Source: Moringa oleifera (Eukaryota; Streptophyta; Magnoliopsida; Brassicales; Moringaceae). Taken from it: a stretch of 64,000 bases of DNA. The translations under genes and the position numbers were made by a program. How positions within the stretch are numbered: position 1 is the first letter of the stretch; each line of letters opens with the position of its first letter. The notes under the pieces were generated by a model. The model was not told where the DNA came from. It did no database searches and worked only from the letters and a program-made list of their open reading frames with translations. Shown one piece after another: positions 59,991-64,000 of this stretch. The stretch lies in NCBI GenBank assembly GCA_021397835.1, contig JAJFZO010000230.1, positions 5,078,001-5,142,000 of the forward strand, written 5' to 3'.

Positions 59991-61566
59991 TTGATTACGC
60001 ATTAAAGATCCCATGAACATTAGTACTGTACTCCATAGATAGTTTTGCAAGCTGATTTAAGCTGGAATAATTAGAAAACTGGGTCTTCTGCTGAGCCTTA
60101 GTTTGGGATTCTTTCAATTCTTACATGATTATTCTAGTTTATACATTTTTTCTTGGTAGACCAAATTAACAATTAAAATTGTACTTTAATTTTTTTTTCT
60201 TATTTATATCATTGAGTAGTATTCACATAATAAGAAAATGAAAGAACAAGAACAAAACAAAAATCTCACACATTTCTCCATACATCATGACGGTACCAGA
60301 TTTAACAGGAAAATAAAAATAATAATACTGCAACATTGACGCAATAGACTGCAAGAGAATCAATAAATTTCTGCCATCTAACCATTTTATTTAGAAAATC
60401 AGTAGATTCTTTTTCAAATTCAACATACAACTTTCTTCATTTTATATTTTGTCAAAATTGGTTTATTCATGCTATCTAAAAATAGCTTGAGATGAATCTT
60501 TAGATGATGTTTGGAAGAGGGAAATTCTGCAAAGCAGAATAAAGTTTGAGGAACATGGACAGAGGATCAAATATCTTTCTTATTTAGGTTTTCTTCTTTT
60601 TTTTTTTAATAATTTAATTAAATGGTATGCCTTACTTTGATTTTGATTAGCAAGATGTCTGACTTACTTCAGATATGAACAAAATAATAGATTTGTGTAA
60701 TCTTTTGATATGGACTTATTTGTTGGGTATCAATATTTAGACTTTTCACATTTTTTATCGTATTGACAATTATTTTTTTTTTAACTTCATCTAAAAAACC
60801 AAAGTCTGATCACACGTAATCACCTTTTTAAATTATTTTTATTAAAACGAATGTTTATTAAATAATTTTTATTTTAAAAAATATCAACAGAAAATTTGTT
60901 TAACCTAATTTTAGACATTATAAAATTATTTTTTGAGTTTACTAGTAATATAAAATAGATACGTCCCATTGATTGAATGCATTCATAAGTACCATCATGA
61001 TAATATTTCATTTGCTCCAACTTGGTTGGATGAGAAAATAGAAAAAGTGTCTAACTGAATAATCATTCTCTTTTCAATTTGATAGAAAATGGGAAAGTAA
61101 AACATTTGGCAACATTCAAGAAAAAACTACATGTCCTAGAAACCCAATTACATATAATTGAATAATCATTCTTTTACTTTGAAATTCTTGAATGATATGG
61201 TAATGAGAAAATTTTGGTAATTTAATTTTAGTTTCTCTCATATTTGAAAAATCAAATAGGCTTTAAAAAGAAGAGGGAGGGGAATAGGTTAGGGCTTCGT
61301 CTAATTGGGCCAAATTGGGCTTACCTCATGAGTCCATTCGACCTATCTAGCTATCCGGGCCGATGGTAGTTTAGAAAATATCTCAAAATAAAAATAAAAA
61401 ATTGAGGGACGGAAAATAGCATAGATAAAAGAAAACCTCAAGGGCTTTAGTTTTCTTTAGGCGCGGACTGCATCGCCTCTCTATTGAGTTCCCTTTGGCT
61501 GCCGAGAAGGTATTTGCCGGAAAGCTAGAGGAAGTAAGAAAGAGAAGTTCCCAGTTGCGCTTCAAT
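59991..61566. other. Spacer between AAA-ATPase and RH29
   Basis: AT-rich until about 61260, no gene seen. The last 300 bp are GC-richer and should contain the RH29 promoter and 5' UTR. An open frame upstream of the RH29 ATG (from 61495, TTG) lacks an ATG and is taken as 5' UTR. Confidence 0.4.
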
Positions 61567-64000
61567 ATGGGTGGAAAACAGGAGCTCCTGGTGAGCTCCA
61601 AAGCGGAGCTAAAACGGAAGGAAAAGCAGAAGAAGAAAGCGAAATCAGGGGGTTTCGAATCCATGAACCTGAGCCCCAATGTCTACAGAGGTATCAAGCG
61701 GAAGGGCTACAGGGTCCCTACCCCGATCCAGCGGAAGACAATGCCCCTAATCCTTGCCGGCACTGACGTTGTGGCCATGGCTCGCACGGGCTCCGGTAAA
61801 ACCGCTGCCTTTCTCGTCCCCATGCTTGAGAAGCTCAAGCAACACGTTCCTCAAGCAGGCGTCAGGGCGCTCATTTTGTCGCCTACGCGAGACTTGGCCT
61901 TGCAGACGTTGAAGTTCACCAAGGAGTTGGGGAGGTTCACAGGTTTGGTGTTTCAAAGAATTTTCTACTTTGATCTGGACCATTTTGTTTTCCTTTTTCT
62001 TTTTAAGTGTTTTATTTTGGGGTATGGTGGGGCAGGGTTTTTTCTTTTGGGCGGGGGGGTTCGGTTTGGTTTCCTTGAAATTGGTCTTGAAACTTGATTG
62101 AGACAATCAGCATCTGTTTTAGATTCCTTTGGAGGTTAATAGGCTTTCGTTTTGTAGTTGGATTTTGCATATTGGAGCTTAAGGATGACATTTGGGAATG
62201 TTTAAGATTAGAATGTTTGATAGTTGTTGCTTGATTTAGCTGCGACTTGCCGGATAAAGGCACTTAGAGCAAGGGAATGAGTCCCATTTAATACTGCTAT
62301 GGAAGTTCTGTGAGGTGATATGGAAATGTTACTTTTGTTGTGTGATAAACTGTAGTTGAAAGCAGGTTGTTTTTGTTCAAGTTTAGACGGAGGTCATGTA
62401 CAAGCATTTGAAGTGTGTACTTATGTCTCTTTGCATCGGATATGATTAGGTGAGTGTGCAAACAAGCCTAGCTTGGCTCTTACTGGTTTGTGAGGGAAAC
62501 CTGTGTTAGAACTGAATTTATGATCTATGTATGATGGTAACAAGCAAATGAGCCATATAGAGTTTAATCTCATATCCTATAGTTGTAGATGAGAAAGGTT
62601 GGTATTGATTATATTAGTCACCATAAAGTCGCAAACCGCGAAATATGCATGACACATCAACTTTATTGAATAGGTATTCCACTATTCTAGAATGCATTCT
62701 TGCTTGACCTAATTGGTCTCAAATATTTTGCATTCCATTGGTATTATATATGGCAAAAATTTTAATTCTAATTATTGTATTTGATTTTATTGTCAGACCA
62801 CATAGATGAAATGTTTTTACTCTTTGTCTTTGTTGCAGATCTCCGTATTAGTTTACTGGTTGGAGGTGATAGCATGGAGAGCCAGTTTGAAGAGTTAGCA
62901 CAGAACCCAGATATCATTATAGCAACTCCTGGTAGGCTTATGCATCATTTATCTGAGGTTGATGACATGTCACTTCGTACTGTTGAGTATGTGGTTTTTG
63001 ATGAGGCGGATAGCCTCTTTGGTATGGGTTTTGCTGAACAGTTGCATAAAATCCTGGCTCAGTTGGGTGAAAACCGTCAGACTTTGCTTTTTAGTGCCAC
63101 TTTACCTAGTGCTCTTGCTGAATTTGCTAAGGCTGGTCTGCGGGATCCTCAGCTCGTGCGGCTAGATGTGGACACCAAGATTAGCCCTGATCTGAAGCTG
63201 GCTTTTTTCACCTTACGCCAGGAAGAAAAACATGCAGCCTTACTGTATTTGGTAAGGGACCACATTAGTTCTGATCAGCAGACATTGATATTTGTTTCCA
63301 CAAAACATCATGTGGAGTTCCTTAACATATTGTTTAGGGAAGAGGGTATTGAGCCTTCTGTATGTTATGGTGATATGGATCAAGATGCTCGCAAGATTCA
63401 TATATCAAGGTTCAGGGCAAGAAAGACTATGTTGTTAATTGTGACAGATGTTGCAGCCAGGGGAATTGACATACCTTTGCTTGATAATGTTATCAACTGG
63501 GACTTCCCCCCAAAACCTAAAATTTTTGTCCATCGAGTCGGGCGAGCTGCCAGGGCAGGTCGGACTGGTACGGCATTTTCGTTTGTGACACCTGAGGATA
63601 TGCCATACCTTTTGGATCTTCATCTATTTCTCTCCAAACCAATAAAGGCTGCACCAACCGAGGAGGAAATTTTGCGGGATAGGGATGGAGTAATGAGTAA
63701 AATTGATCAAGCAATTGCAAAAGGAGAAACTGTTTATGGACGATTCCCCCAGACAGTTATAGATCTTGTTTCAGATAGAGTTCGAGAAATTATTGATTCA
63801 TCTGCAGAACTGACTGCTCTGCAGAAAACCTGCACAAATGCCTTTCGCTTGTATTCGAAAACAAAGCCCTCACCTGCAAGGGAGTCCATTAAAAGAGCAA
63901 AGGATTTACCCAGAGAAGGGCTGCATCCGATCTTCAAAAATGTCCTGGAAGGTGGTGAATTAATGGCAATGGCATTTTCTGAACGCCTGAAAACATTCAG
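61567..64000 (+). CDS. RH29: DEAD-box RNA helicase RH29 (DBP10/DDX54-like), 3' end outside window
   Basis: Exon 1 is 61567-61942; the intron ends with TTGCAG before exon 2, which runs from 62839 past the window end. About 512 residues are visible of a protein that is usually about 800 or more. Motifs: Q-motif region GYRVPTPIQ (47-55), Walker A ARTGSGKT (72-79), PTRDLA, DEAD (180-183), SAT in LLFSATLP, and motif [15 protein letters not shown] (about 357-369). The visible end contains the DBP10-type stretch [14 protein letters not shown]. The expected Gly/Arg-rich C-terminus lies outside. Family role: a nucleolar ATP-dependent helicase in 60S ribosome assembly. The start [20 protein letters not shown] parallels the Arabidopsis N-terminus (MGSHKPSLVSSVSELKRR). 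The frame is intact. Confidence 0.95.

Noticed and set aside
61495..61566. N-terminal extension of RH29 beginning at a TTG
   Set aside because: There is no ATG in frame upstream, and the Arabidopsis protein begins at the position matching 61567.

Overview
The window is nuclear DNA of a flowering plant, most likely a core eudicot. The evidence is AT-rich intergenic DNA, GT-AG introns, plant gene families (YUCCA-type flavin monooxygenases, a plant RABC GTPase, a clade-specific PP2C, an AAA_assoc-type ATPase) and abundant plant transposon remains. I cannot name the species.

Layout. (1) 1-3.6 kb, minus strand: two tandem YUCCA10/11-like genes. The first is cut by the window edge (only exon 1 visible) and the second is complete in four exons. 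(2) 4.8-29 kb: a graveyard of mobile DNA. It holds a probable copia LTR, an inverted-repeat element, a diverged direct duplication of about 1.3 kb (copies near 7.7-9.1 and 11.15-12.7 kb), a CACTA-like element carrying a piece of a DnaJ49-type gene between those copies, a roughly 10.8-kb degenerate CACTA (En/Spm) element (12.7-23.5 kb) with TNP2-like and Ulp1-like remnants and a nested 677-bp hAT-type element with a perfect 8-bp target duplication, and a copia gag/protease relic. (3) 29.8-34.3 kb, minus strand: the spliceosomal protein gene MFAP1, with an inferred 5'-UTR intron. (4) 34.3-43 kb: a ZMYM1/TTF-type hAT transposase relic, a LINE reverse-transcriptase relic and a second copia gag relic. 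(5) 43.4-47 kb, plus strand: RABC1 (Rab18-like GTPase), six coding exons. (6) 47-52.3 kb: AT-rich spacer with a 1,019-bp PIF/Harbinger-like element flanked by TTA and an AT-rich tandem repeat field. (7) 52.4-57.3 kb, plus strand: a PP2C phosphatase with an N-terminal membrane anchor, eight exons. (8) 58.4-60 kb, plus strand: an AAA-ATPase, two exons. (9) 61.6 kb to the end, plus strand: DEAD-box RNA helicase RH29/DBP10-like, truncated by the window edge.

The host genes are unrelated housekeeping or signalling genes (auxin synthesis, splicing, membrane trafficking, dephosphorylation, AAA-ATPase activity, ribosome biogenesis), not a pathway cluster. RABC1, the PP2C and the AAA-ATPase lie consecutively on one strand. 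From memory this matches the Arabidopsis order At1g43890-At1g43900-At1g43910, so the block looks like conserved microsynteny. I found no tRNA, rRNA or CRISPR array, and nothing that I would call a previously undescribed system. The most informative non-genic signals are the captured DnaJ fragment, the nested transposons with readable target sites, and the duplicated block.
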